Translations under genes and position numbers: made by a program
NCBI GenBank assembly: GCA_025782575.1
Contig: JALGYY010000042.1
Coordinates: forward strand, 29,802 to 93,801
Length of the DNA: 64,000 nt
Source of the DNA: a bacterium
GTDB lineage: Bacteria; Orphanbacterota; Orphanbacteria; Orphanbacterales; Orphanbacteraceae
Reading direction: 5' to 3'
Notes under the pieces: generated by a model
The model's input: the letters and a program-made list of their open reading frames with translations, nothing else
The model's database searches: none
Told to the model about the DNA's origin: nothing
Shown: positions 48,550-57,512 of the stretch, piece by piece
Numbering within the stretch: the stretch's first letter is position 1
Layout: each line of letters opens with the position of its first letter

Positions 48550-50975
48550 TCCGACTGTTTCGCGCCTCTGCTTTTCTGTTGATCCCAGCCGCTCTCATTA
48601 TTCTGTTTCCCATGGATTTCGACAGCGCCCGTCCGCTCATTACATTTCCAGCCAGTCAATTCGAACCGTGGTTCCAGAAAGCGACAGGTCCGGCTTTCAA
48701 TCCCGATTGCCTGCAGTCGTACTACCCACGGCGCGTCTTTGCCGCGAACGCGCTTCGGGAGGGCCGCCTTCCGCTCTGGGATCCCTATTCATTCTGCGGC
48801 CAGCCCTTTCTCGCCAACTTCCAGGCGGGTGTCTTCTACCCTGTCAATCTCCTGCTGACCCCCTTTTCACCCGAAAGGCAGATGGGGCTGTTCGTCTGGC
48901 TGCACTTGCTGATCGCCGGTCTGGGGGGCGCCGTTTTCATGCGTAGCCTTGGGGTCTCCACCGGAGCGGCTGTAGTTGGTGGCCTTCTCTTCGCGACGAG
49001 CGGGTCACTCGCCGTCCGCACCGGTCAGAGCACGATGCTGGCGAGCGCTGCCTGGTTTCCGCTACTACTCTTTCTGGCAGGAAGGGCGGTGGAACGGAAA
49101 TCCTGGGTGCTGTCCGGCGTCGGTTTCGCCTGCTTTATCCTCTCCGGTTTTCCCCCCATCGTAGCGTGGGGAGCTCTTTTGGCGGTGGCATGGGGAATCT
49201 GGCTCTGGATCCCGATCCGGAAAGAGTCTGGGGTCGCCCCCCTCGTTTGCCTCATCGGTAGCTTTCTTCTCGGTACCGCGCTCGCAGCAATCCAGCTCAT
49301 GCCCACAGCCGAATTCATCATGCAGACCGACCGCATTCGATTTCCCTACTCGACACTTCTGTCGAGTAGTTGGCATCCGGTCGCCCTGCTCCGCCAGCTC
49401 ATCCCCGACTATTTCGGCACACCATTTACGGGTGGCGACTGGCTTCACCTTTTGAAGCGGGGAGACGGCCACTATTATCAGTCATTCATTTCCACCGCAG
49501 CCTATGTGGGGATCGGGGGCCTTCTCCTTTTCACGATCGGTGCCGGCCGCTGGAGAGATCACCGGGCGATCCCCTTCTTCCTGGTCACCGGCGGAGTTTC
49601 CCTTCTTCTGCTATTAGGGACTCCGGTTCTGCGCATCGTCTCAGCCATGCCCGGTCTCGGTGGCGCTCGTGTTGACCGTGTGATTCACATCCCTGTTCTC
49701 GCGCTCTGCGTAATAGCGGCGTTCGGGCTCGACCGGCTGGGAAGGGGAGGTCGTGGCCGGATAACGGGCCAGGTGTTCCCGCTCTTCCTTGGCATAGTCG
49801 TCCTGGTCGCCTACCTGCTTCGACGCAAACTGGCGTTCGCTCTGGTCGGCCCCTCAGCGATTGACCTGGTCGCTCCGATAGGCCTTTCTGTGATGCTCTC
49901 CGGCGTGATGCTCGTCGCTTTTCTGGCAATTTTCCGGTGGGCGCCCTTTCTGAAACGGGCCGGCCTGTTGATCCCGGCAATCGGGCTGCTTCTCATCGCG
50001 GATACGGGGCTTCAGGCCCGCAGGTGCCATGTGACTGCGGGAGAAAACGGTCTCCCTCACGAAACGGATGAAATCCGGTTTCTTACCGGCCGGGCGCAGG
50101 GGGAGGGGGGGGGAGAGGAGGGGCGAATTGTCCGATTCAAGGACGAGATCCTTCCACCCAATCTTCCGGGCATTTTCGGCATTCGGGACGTGGCAGGCTA
50201 CAACGCGCTCAGCATCAAATGGTACAGGCGTTACTTCGCGAACATGGCGGGGAGCGCGGTCAAGGAAAGGCGGATCAACCCGGTCACCGCTCTCCTCTCG
50301 ATCAACTCGCCCCTCCTCGACAGGCTCGGTGCCCGTTTCATCCTGACCGGCACCGACGATTACGGGCTTGATCGGCCGGTCCTCTATAATGGCCGGGTGC
50401 GGATCCTCGACAATCCGACAGCCTACCCCCGTGCCTATCTGACGTATCAGGTCGTCAATCTCGAAAAGCCCGCTCAGGCCTATGCCATTCTCTCCCATCC
50501 TCAGACCCCCAGATTCACAGCGACAATCGAGAGGCGGGAGATCGTCCTCGAACCGGATGACAAGTCGCTGCTTCGGATCAAGGATTGGATCGCCCCGGAG
50601 GGTTCCCCGGTACCTGCCACTTCATTCGGGCCGGAGGAATCGATCGGCGATGACGTCCGATTCATGGTAGACGAACCGGAGCGGATCACTATCGATTGCG
50701 CGTCACAGGGAGGGAGGTTGCTCGTTCTCTCCGACACGTGGTATCCGGGGTGGAAAGCATGGGTGGACGGCGTGGAGTCACCACTCTACCGGGTCAATCG
50801 GATCTTTCGGGGGGTCGTCCTGCCTCGTGGCGTTCATCGGGTCGAGTTCCGTTACCTCCCCCGCTCATTCGCCGCCGGAAGACTGATTTCGGGGATCGCA
50901 TTGGTAATTACTCTGGTCGGAGCGGCTCTCTCCTTGCTCACTCGGAGGAGTCGGGGTAGCATCCGCACAGTATGA
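48546..50975 (+). CDS. YfhO-like multi-pass membrane protein (copy 1)
   Basis: 809 aa from ATG 48546, which overlaps the previous stop (ATGA). The frame is open 82 codons further upstream, but that part is antiparallel to nothing useful and lies inside the GT2 gene. About 12 helices. The first outside loop holds YYPRRVFAANALREGRLPLW and DPYSFCGQPFLANFQAG, the YfhO signature. The C-terminus is a beta domain with LVLSDTWYPGWKAWVDG, also typical of YfhO. Gram-positive YfhO glycosylates lipoteichoic acid as a GT-C enzyme using lipid-linked sugar. A run of nine G (50105-50113) is read in frame. Confidence 0.85.
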   Translation: MIRLFRASAFLLIPAALIILFPMDFDSARPLITFPASQFEPWFQKATGPAFNPDCLQSYYPRRVFAANALREGRLPLWDPYSFCGQPFLANFQAGVFYPVNLLLTPFSPERQMGLFVWLHLLIAGLGGAVFMRSLGVSTGAAVVGGLLFATSGSLAVRTGQSTMLASAAWFPLLLFLAGRAVERKSWVLSGVGFACFILSGFPPIVAWGALLAVAWGIWLWIPIRKESGVAPLVCLIGSFLLGTALAAIQLMPTAEFIMQTDRIRFPYSTLLSSSWHPVALLRQLIPDYFGTPFTGGDWLHLLKRGDGHYYQSFISTAAYVGIGGLLLFTIGAGRWRDHRAIPFFLVTGGVSLLLLLGTPVLRIVSAMPGLGGARVDRVIHIPVLALCVIAAFGLDRLGRGGRGRITGQVFPLFLGIVVLVAYLLRRKLAFALVGPSAIDLVAPIGLSVMLSGVMLVAFLAIFRWAPFLKRAGLLIPAIGLLLIADTGLQARRCHVTAGENGLPHETDEIRFLTGRAQGEGGGEEGRIVRFKDEILPPNLPGIFGIRDVAGYNALSIKWYRRYFANMAGSAVKERRINPVTALLSINSPLLDRLGARFILTGTDDYGLDRPVLYNGRVRILDNPTAYPRAYLTYQVVNLEKPAQAYAILSHPQTPRFTATIERREIVLEPDDKSLLRIKDWIAPEGSPVPATSFGPEESIGDDVRFMVDEPERITIDCASQGGRLLVLSDTWYPGWKAWVDGVESPLYRVNRIFRGVVLPRGVHRVEFRYLPRSFAAGRLISGIALVITLVGAALSLLTRRSRGSIRTV

Positions 50976-53290
50976 CCGGCCGCGCTTTCATTCCACTTCT
51001 CTTTGTCGCCGTTGCCTTGCTGTTCTTTCGAGGCGCGGCGTTTCAGGGGAAGGTCGAGATTCCGTGCAATCCCAATCAGTGGGAGCCGTGGAGTCTTCAT
51101 GCGACTCCGGACGAAAAAGCCCCGCCCGCGATCAACACCGATTGTGCTCTCGCCTACTACCCCCGGCGGGTCATCGCTACCAGGAGCATTCGCCAGGGTG
51201 ATCTCCCCCTCTGGGATCCCTATTCATTCACAGGGCAACCATTTCTGGCCAACTATCAGTCCTCTCTCCTCTACCCGGTCAATCTACTGACCTATCTGCT
51301 CGATCCCTTGAAGGCGATGGGGTGGTTTCTCATCATTCACATGGCTCTCGCCGGCATTTTCGCTTATGTGTGTGCCCGGGGTTTCGGTATGACCACGGCC
51401 GGTGCAGCTGCGGCGGGTCTCGCGTTTCAACTGAACGCGTTCTTCCTGACCAGGGTGGGCCACCCGACCTTTCTCGCCACAGGTGTCTGGGCGCCGCTTG
51501 TTCTCTTCGCGGCCGTTCGTTTGGCGCGCCGTCCCGGTCGACGTTCGGCTGTGTGGCTTGCCGCCGCGCTCGCCCTTTGCGCCTGGGCGGGTTTCCCACA
51601 GACCGCGATCCATGTTTTCGCCATGGTCGCGTGGTTTCTTGTAGTTGCCTGCCTGCCCGGCGGAGTCGGGGGGAGGTCAGGCGCGGGGCGCGTCGCGGTC
51701 TTCGGGGCAGTTGCGATCACTCTCGCGTGCGGCCTGGCGGCTGTTCAGTTGCTTCCTACGGCAGAGCTCCTCAGAGAGTCCACGCGGGAACAGGTCTCGC
51801 TCGATACGTTTTACTCCGGCACTCATCATCCGGCCATGTTGATGCGAATGATTATCCCCGACTTCTTCGGCAATCCGGTTCAAGGCAATCTCTGGTCGAC
51901 GCTGTTTGAAAGGGGAAACGGGTACTATCGCCAGAATTATGTTTCGACCATAAATTACTTTGGGCTGGTGCCGTTGATTGTCGGTGTTTACGGGATCCTG
52001 ACCTGTCGCCGACGTCTGTTCTTCGGCGGACTCTTCCTGTTGCCCTTGCTCGTTGTCCTCGGTACTCCCCTAGCCGCATTGGCCTGGAAGATCCCGGGGC
52101 TCACCCTTTCACGGCCTGACCGGCTTATTCTGCTTCCCTTCCTGGCAAGCTCTCTCGGCCTCGGCTTTGGAATCGATCGACTGACAGCGGCGCGAGGTGA
52201 GGGAGGAGGGCCGCGTAAGATACTGGGAACCCTGTTCGTTCTCATTGCGCTCTTCGCGGGTGGAGTGGCGCTCTACTACGCGCCTCTTGTTGAACGGCTC
52301 TCCCTCGGCAGGATTCCACACGCCTACGCCGCGACGACGATCATTCCATCCGCATGGACGGCGATCGTGATCGCGCTTGTCGCGGCCGGTATTCTTTTCG
52401 CGAAACGGGGAATCGGAAACCGCGCATTTCCCTGGGCGCTCGGTCTCCTTGCCGCTGCGGATCTCTTCCTGTTCGGCAGCCGGTTCCATCTCGATCTTCC
52501 GGAGCGAAGCACATTTCTGGAAGTGCCTGAAATCAAGAGGATTCGGGACGAAATCGGCCCGTATGGGCGTTTCGTACGATACGGGTCCGGAGGGGCCGAT
52601 CTCCTTCCCCCCGGGACTCCCGCGATATACGGGATTCATGATGTGGCCGGCATTAACGCGCTGAACCCGGTACGATTCCGCGATCTCATGAACGCCCTGG
52701 AACCGGGCCTTTATGAGAAGCGCCGGTATCTCCCGCTCCGCCGGCCCGCCAGTCTGGAGTCGCCGATTCTCCAGCTGCTGGGCGCTACCCCCTACACGAT
52801 TGACCGTTCGGGGCGGCTCATACGACATGACGGTCCCACCCCTCTCCCCCGGGCGACCCTTCACTATCGCTGGGAATCAACCACGCCTGACAATATTCTG
52901 GAGAAGCTTCAGAGGCCTGATTTCAATCCGGCCGATCTCCTCCTTCTTGAAGGAGAGACGCCCTCCCCGCCGCTCGCGCCGGGAGCCGGAGTGGCCGATA
53001 TCACTGTATATGAGCCGGATCGCGTGGTAATAGAAACGGTGACGGATTCGGCGGCGTTTCTGCTTCTAACGGACGCCTGGTTCCCCGGGTGGGAAGCCCG
53101 GGTGAATGGGGAGCGGGTAAAGGTCCATCGCGCTGATTACGCGTTCCGGGCCGTCAGTTTGTCTGCCGGGAAACATGTGATAGAGTTTTCCTACCGGCCA
53201 TTCCCCTTCCGGGCGGGGATGATTCTATCGGGTGGTGCTGTCTTGCTCCTGTTCCTGCTTCTCGGAAAAGACAAAAGGATGAAAGAATGA
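50972..53290 (+). CDS. YfhO-like multi-pass membrane protein (copy 2)
   Basis: 772 aa, a paralogue of the gene before it and overlapping it by 4 nt. The same first-loop motif is present (YYPRRVIATRSIRQGDLPLW, then DPYSFTGQPFLANYQSS), as are a shared middle (PDFFGNPVQGNLW against PDYFGTPFTGGDW) and the C-terminal LLLTDAWFPGWEARVNGE. About 12 helices. The two copies differ widely outside these motifs, so the duplication is old and they may add different sugars or act as partners. Function is inferred from YfhO. Confidence 0.85.
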   Translation: MTGRAFIPLLFVAVALLFFRGAAFQGKVEIPCNPNQWEPWSLHATPDEKAPPAINTDCALAYYPRRVIATRSIRQGDLPLWDPYSFTGQPFLANYQSSLLYPVNLLTYLLDPLKAMGWFLIIHMALAGIFAYVCARGFGMTTAGAAAAGLAFQLNAFFLTRVGHPTFLATGVWAPLVLFAAVRLARRPGRRSAVWLAAALALCAWAGFPQTAIHVFAMVAWFLVVACLPGGVGGRSGAGRVAVFGAVAITLACGLAAVQLLPTAELLRESTREQVSLDTFYSGTHHPAMLMRMIIPDFFGNPVQGNLWSTLFERGNGYYRQNYVSTINYFGLVPLIVGVYGILTCRRRLFFGGLFLLPLLVVLGTPLAALAWKIPGLTLSRPDRLILLPFLASSLGLGFGIDRLTAARGEGGGPRKILGTLFVLIALFAGGVALYYAPLVERLSLGRIPHAYAATTIIPSAWTAIVIALVAAGILFAKRGIGNRAFPWALGLLAAADLFLFGSRFHLDLPERSTFLEVPEIKRIRDEIGPYGRFVRYGSGGADLLPPGTPAIYGIHDVAGINALNPVRFRDLMNALEPGLYEKRRYLPLRRPASLESPILQLLGATPYTIDRSGRLIRHDGPTPLPRATLHYRWESTTPDNILEKLQRPDFNPADLLLLEGETPSPPLAPGAGVADITVYEPDRVVIETVTDSAAFLLLTDAWFPGWEARVNGERVKVHRADYAFRAVSLSAGKHVIEFSYRPFPFRAGMILSGGAVLLLFLLLGKDKRMKE

Positions 53291-54957
53291 GTCGCGTTCT
53301 CGTAATCGGCCTTGACGGAGTAACTTTCGATACATTCGATCCATGGATGAGTCAGGGGGTCCTCCCGTACCTGTCTCAGTTCATGAAAAAGGGCGTTCAC
53401 TCGTCTCTCGACTCGGTCTTTCCCCCGATCACGTCTACCGCCTGGTCATCAATCATGACGGGGATGAACCCGGGGAAGACGGGGATTTTCGAATTCCTCT
53501 ACTCGAACAGCAACAGCTTCGACCTGACGCCCGTAAACGCCACGGTCCGTGACGGTGTCCCTCTCTGGGAAATCCTCTCCCGGGAAGGGAAGAAGGTAAT
53601 CGCCATCAGCGTGCCGGTCACCTATCCGCCGGCTGAAGTGAACGGCATAGTGATCAGCGGATTTCTGACTCCCCCCGGGGTGAGAGACTTTACCCATCCG
53701 CCGGAGCTTGTCGATGAGATCGAATCCAGATGGGGACCATATCCGCTCTACCATAAAGAGGTTTATCAAAAGGGGAAGGTCGATCTGGTAATCGATGAGG
53801 CGTTCCATCACCTCCGCTATCGGCGTGATATGACGCTGGCACTGCTCAAGGAAAAAGAGTGGGATTTCTGCATCAGTTACTTCGAAGGGACTGACCGCAT
53901 GCAACACGAGGTATGGCATATCCACGACGAAAGCCATCCCCATTCGAGTCCGAAGGAGATCGCGAAGTATGGCGAAAGGGTGCTGGACTATTATCGAGAA
54001 GTGGACGAAACGGTCCGTCTCCTCACGGAAGCGGTGGCAGACGAAGATACGACCGTAATGGTGATGTCCGATCATGGTTTCGGACCCATCCACTACTATA
54101 TGAACTTCAACGTATGGCTTCTCGAAGAGGGGCTCCTGGTTCTCAAGAGGGATGCATTTACCCTCTTGAAGAGACTGATATTCGCCGCGGGCCTGACTCC
54201 GGCGTTCGGATATCGCATGGCCATGCGTCTCGGCCTGGCTGGTCTTCGCCTCTCCCAGGGAGTGGGAGGTCGATCCAGGCTCTTCGATCTCATTAACAAT
54301 ATTTTTCTATCTCTTGAGAACATCGACTGGAAACGAACTCGGGCCTATTCCAAGGGGAACTACGGGCAGATCTATGTGAATCTGAAAGGCCGGGAACCCG
54401 AAGGTTCTGTCGATCCGGCGGAATACGATTCCACGGTCGCCGAGATTGTCGACAGGGTAGGAAAGATCCCCCATCCCGATACCGGGGAACCTCTCATGCA
54501 GAGCGTGTTTACCCGTGAAGAAATATACGAGGGTCCGTACGTCGAGCGGATGGCGGATGTGATGTTCAAGCCGGCGGACATGCGGTTCAAGGCGCTCGGC
54601 ATTGTTGATTTCACAACCAAGCGTTTCATCGAACCGACGTTCGGAAATTCGGGTGACCATAGAATGAACGGTCTCTTCGCGGCATGCGGCGGTCCGATCC
54701 GGGTTTCGCCCGAACGTCTGGCCGAGCATTCCATCTGCGATGTCACGCCTACCGTTCTTCATCTTTTCGGGCTCCCGGTACCGACCGATATGGACGGCCG
54801 AGTGATGGAGGCTGTGTTCGACCAGGAGTGGCTCCGCAAAAATCCGGTTAAGACGCGCGAGCCGTATGAGCGGCAGAAGCAAGAGGAACTCGATCTTACT
54901 GATGACGAACGGCGGGAGATCATCGAACGTCTGAAGGGCATGGGGTATGTCGGGTAA
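53287..54957 (+). CDS. Type I phosphodiesterase/nucleotide pyrophosphatase-fold protein
   Basis: 556 aa, alkaline-phosphatase superfamily. Metal-binding D10 in VIGLDGVTFD, nucleophile region FPPITSTAWSSIMTGMNPG with T49 aligned to the NPP Thr, then YFEGTDRMQHEVW and VMSDHGFGPIHYY. No signal peptide: the protein begins MSRVLVIGLDGV directly with the first strand, so it is probably cytoplasmic, unlike the two lipoprotein relatives at 14174 and 17971. It lies between YfhO and GT-C genes and may cleave a lipid-linked or nucleotide-sugar phosphodiester. Overlaps: 4 nt upstream, 11 nt downstream. Confidence 0.85.
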   Translation: MSRVLVIGLDGVTFDTFDPWMSQGVLPYLSQFMKKGVHSSLDSVFPPITSTAWSSIMTGMNPGKTGIFEFLYSNSNSFDLTPVNATVRDGVPLWEILSREGKKVIAISVPVTYPPAEVNGIVISGFLTPPGVRDFTHPPELVDEIESRWGPYPLYHKEVYQKGKVDLVIDEAFHHLRYRRDMTLALLKEKEWDFCISYFEGTDRMQHEVWHIHDESHPHSSPKEIAKYGERVLDYYREVDETVRLLTEAVADEDTTVMVMSDHGFGPIHYYMNFNVWLLEEGLLVLKRDAFTLLKRLIFAAGLTPAFGYRMAMRLGLAGLRLSQGVGGRSRLFDLINNIFLSLENIDWKRTRAYSKGNYGQIYVNLKGREPEGSVDPAEYDSTVAEIVDRVGKIPHPDTGEPLMQSVFTREEIYEGPYVERMADVMFKPADMRFKALGIVDFTTKRFIEPTFGNSGDHRMNGLFAACGGPIRVSPERLAEHSICDVTPTVLHLFGLPVPTDMDGRVMEAVFDQEWLRKNPVKTREPYERQKQEELDLTDDERREIIERLKGMGYVG

Positions 54958-56541
54958 CGGTTCTCGCCGCCGCGACGGGCTTATACTCGGGTCGCTCGCG
55001 CTGCTGTCTCTCGTGATTTTTTCTCTCTACTGGAACCATGGCCTGAACGACGACGAAGGCTACCTGCTCGGCGGCGTTACCCGGATACTGGACGGCCAGG
55101 TACCGTACAGGGACTTCCATCACACCTATGCACCCGGCCGCTTCTATCTGATCGCCGGCCTCTTTCGCCTGTTCGGCGAGAACCTGCTGGTCGTTCGACT
55201 GCTCTGGGTCGTCATGCGGATAGGAGTGGTCCTTCTCGGATACGGCGCCGCACGGACCATACTGTCACGCCCATCATCGATCGCTCTTGCTCTTATTCTG
55301 CTGGTGGCGCCGGGACCATGGCACAAGTCGTTCTTCCATCTGTTCCTTCTCGCTAACATGCTCGCCCTCGCCCGCCTCCGGCCGGGGAGGGAAGACAAGT
55401 ACGCCCTGATGACCGCAGGCATGGTAGCCGGTGTGACGATGCTGTTTCGTCAGGACCTCGGTCTGTTCGCATTGGCGTCTTACGGGATGATCGCCGTTCT
55501 TTGCCGATGGACCGGGGAGTCCTGGCGCCGGGCTTCGGTTTTTTTTTATCCGCCCTCGTTCCGGTTGTTCCTTTCATCATCTACTTCCTGATTCAGGGAG
55601 CTCTTCCCGAAGCGGCGGATAAGATCTTTCTTGCCGGAATGCGAGACAACCGGACGAACACCATTCCCTTTCCCCCTCTCTTTCATCCTGTTTCCGGCGG
55701 GACGGCGGGCGTGTCGTTCTTTCTGCTTCGGATCCTCTATTACTTGCCGGTCCCGCTTTACGGCCTGACGGCTGTCTACGGCCTGACCCGTCTTTTAAAG
55801 GGAAACGGGGAGGGGAGGGTCCTGCTTCTCTTCTCCGCCCTGGGATTCCTCGCTTTCAATCAGACCATCTGGCGGAGTGATCTGGCCCATCTCTTTCAGT
55901 CCCTCCCGCCGTTCTATCTACTCATTCTCGTGCTGTTCGAACGAATGGGGAGACGATGGAGCGGAGTGCACAGGGTCCTCGTTTTCGGAATACCGATCGC
56001 CCTCCTCCTGATCCTCCATCAATACACCCTGGTCTATCGATCACCTGCCGGTCCGGCCCGGATCGCGGCGGAGGGATTTCAGCCCGTTCCCCCCTATTAC
56101 ACCGGGTCGGTTGTGCAGCTAGGAGAAATGACAGTCCCCCTTCCCCTTGAGAGGGCCCGCGTCCTCGTTTCGCCGGGCCAGGCCGCTTTCATGGCCGCTC
56201 TCCAGAGGACGATCGACGAGTATTCCCGGCCGGGGGACTACATCCTGACTGTCCCCGGACTGCAACTCAGCTACTTCCTGTTCGACCGGAAGAACCCGAC
56301 CGGGTACATTCATCTGAGACGATCGCTCGATTCGAGAGAAGAGGAGGCACGGTACATCAGCGACATTCTCGACCACGACACGCGGCTGGTTCTTCTCCGG
56401 GACCTCGCGATCGACGGAAGGCCGGAACGGCGGTTCCGTGTTTTTGCGGCTGCACCGACGGCCGCAATCGAATCGTCATTTGATATGGTTGATCAGATCG
56501 GGGACATCAACGTCTTCGTCCGCAGAGGGAGTGGGATTTGA
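54947..56541 (+). CDS. GT-C membrane glycosyltransferase, frameshifted in a T9 run
   Basis: Two frames (54947-55591 and 55501-56541) join into one ArnT/PMT-like protein of about 531 aa. The first part has one helix, then the acidic GT-C loop HGLNDDEGYLLGGVTRIL and YRDFHHTYAPGRFYLIAGLF, and runs to SWRRASV. The second part resumes with FFLSALVPVVPFIIYFLIQG and further helices, ending in a soluble tail (DYILTVPGLQLSYFLF). The break is a run of nine T at 55539-55547. Ten (or seven) T would keep one frame. Overlaps: 11 nt with the phosphodiesterase gene, 4 nt with the flippase-like gene. Confidence 0.82.
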
Positions 56542-57512
56542 AAGGCAATCTGATTCGCCTCTTCGTTACCGGGGCTCTGCTTTACCTGATCGTAACGAGG
56601 GTCGACTGGACGGAGTTTCGGACGATCGGGGCTGAGGTTCGGCTCGGCCATATTTTCGTCGCCTATCTGCTGAATCTCCTGATGGTGGCGCTCAATACGG
56701 TTCGCTGGCAGGTGCTCGTGGCGGCACTCGGAACGAGAGTCGCCATTCTGCCTCTCACCGGGTACTACTTCGTCTGCATGTTCTTTAATAACTTCATGCC
56801 TACATCAATTGGCGGCGACGTCATGCGCGTCCTCGATCTCGCCGGGCATACAGGGAAGAAGTCGTCCGCCATGGCCTCGATTCTAGTGGAGCGGCTGCTC
56901 GGTTTGTACGCGCTCATGCCGATCAGTGTGATCGCATTCATCCTGCTCTATTCATCACTCCCCAAGAGGGGAATCTTCCTTGTCGCCGAATCGGGGATGG
57001 CTGTTCTCTTTCTTGTCGGGACCATTCTGATCCGCCGGACCACGCTCCGGAAGTTGCAGCCGCTCTTCCGTCCCTTCGAAAAGTGGATCGCTAAAATGGG
57101 GATAAGGGAAAAGGGAGGACGTCTCTATGATCATCTCGATCTCTACAAAGGACGGATGGGTGTCGTTCTAGCCGCTTTCGTCTTCTCGATTCTCTCGAGA
57201 GTAGTCTGGATCGTGGCCTGCTGGATTTTCGGGCGGGCCATCGGCCTCGATCTTCCGCCGGCGGTTTTCTTTCTGCTCATGCCGTTGGTGGAAGTGGGAC
57301 GGATGCTCCCGATCTCACTCGGCGGTGTGGGGATCCGTGAGGGGATGTTTGTCATAATACTGGGACTATTCGGAGTGGGGCCGACAGCGGCGGTATTCGT
57401 CTCGATCCTGGTTTACGGAGTGTTCATCCTGAACGGCTTGATCGGCGGCGTCATCTATGGCTTGCGCGGATTTTTCTCGAACCCTGAAGGATCCGCCGGA
57501 GAGAACGTGTGA
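56538..57512 (+). CDS. Lysylphosphatidylglycerol synthase-type flippase domain protein (AglD/MprF-like TM region)
   Basis: 324 aa, about eight helices. Family motifs: TVRWQVLVAALGTRV (about 55-69), FNNFMPTSIGGDVMRVLDLAG (about 93-113; the N-x-x-x-P-x-x-x-G-G-D signature), SILVERLLGLYALM and the C-terminal PISLGGVGIREGMFVI. These proteins resemble the flippase part of MprF without the transferase domain. They are proposed to flip phospholipids or polyprenyl-linked sugars. It starts at TTG 56538 and overlaps both neighbours by 4 nt. Confidence 0.9.
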   Translation: MKGNLIRLFVTGALLYLIVTRVDWTEFRTIGAEVRLGHIFVAYLLNLLMVALNTVRWQVLVAALGTRVAILPLTGYYFVCMFFNNFMPTSIGGDVMRVLDLAGHTGKKSSAMASILVERLLGLYALMPISVIAFILLYSSLPKRGIFLVAESGMAVLFLVGTILIRRTTLRKLQPLFRPFEKWIAKMGIREKGGRLYDHLDLYKGRMGVVLAAFVFSILSRVVWIVACWIFGRAIGLDLPPAVFFLLMPLVEVGRMLPISLGGVGIREGMFVIILGLFGVGPTAAVFVSILVYGVFILNGLIGGVIYGLRGFFSNPEGSAGENV

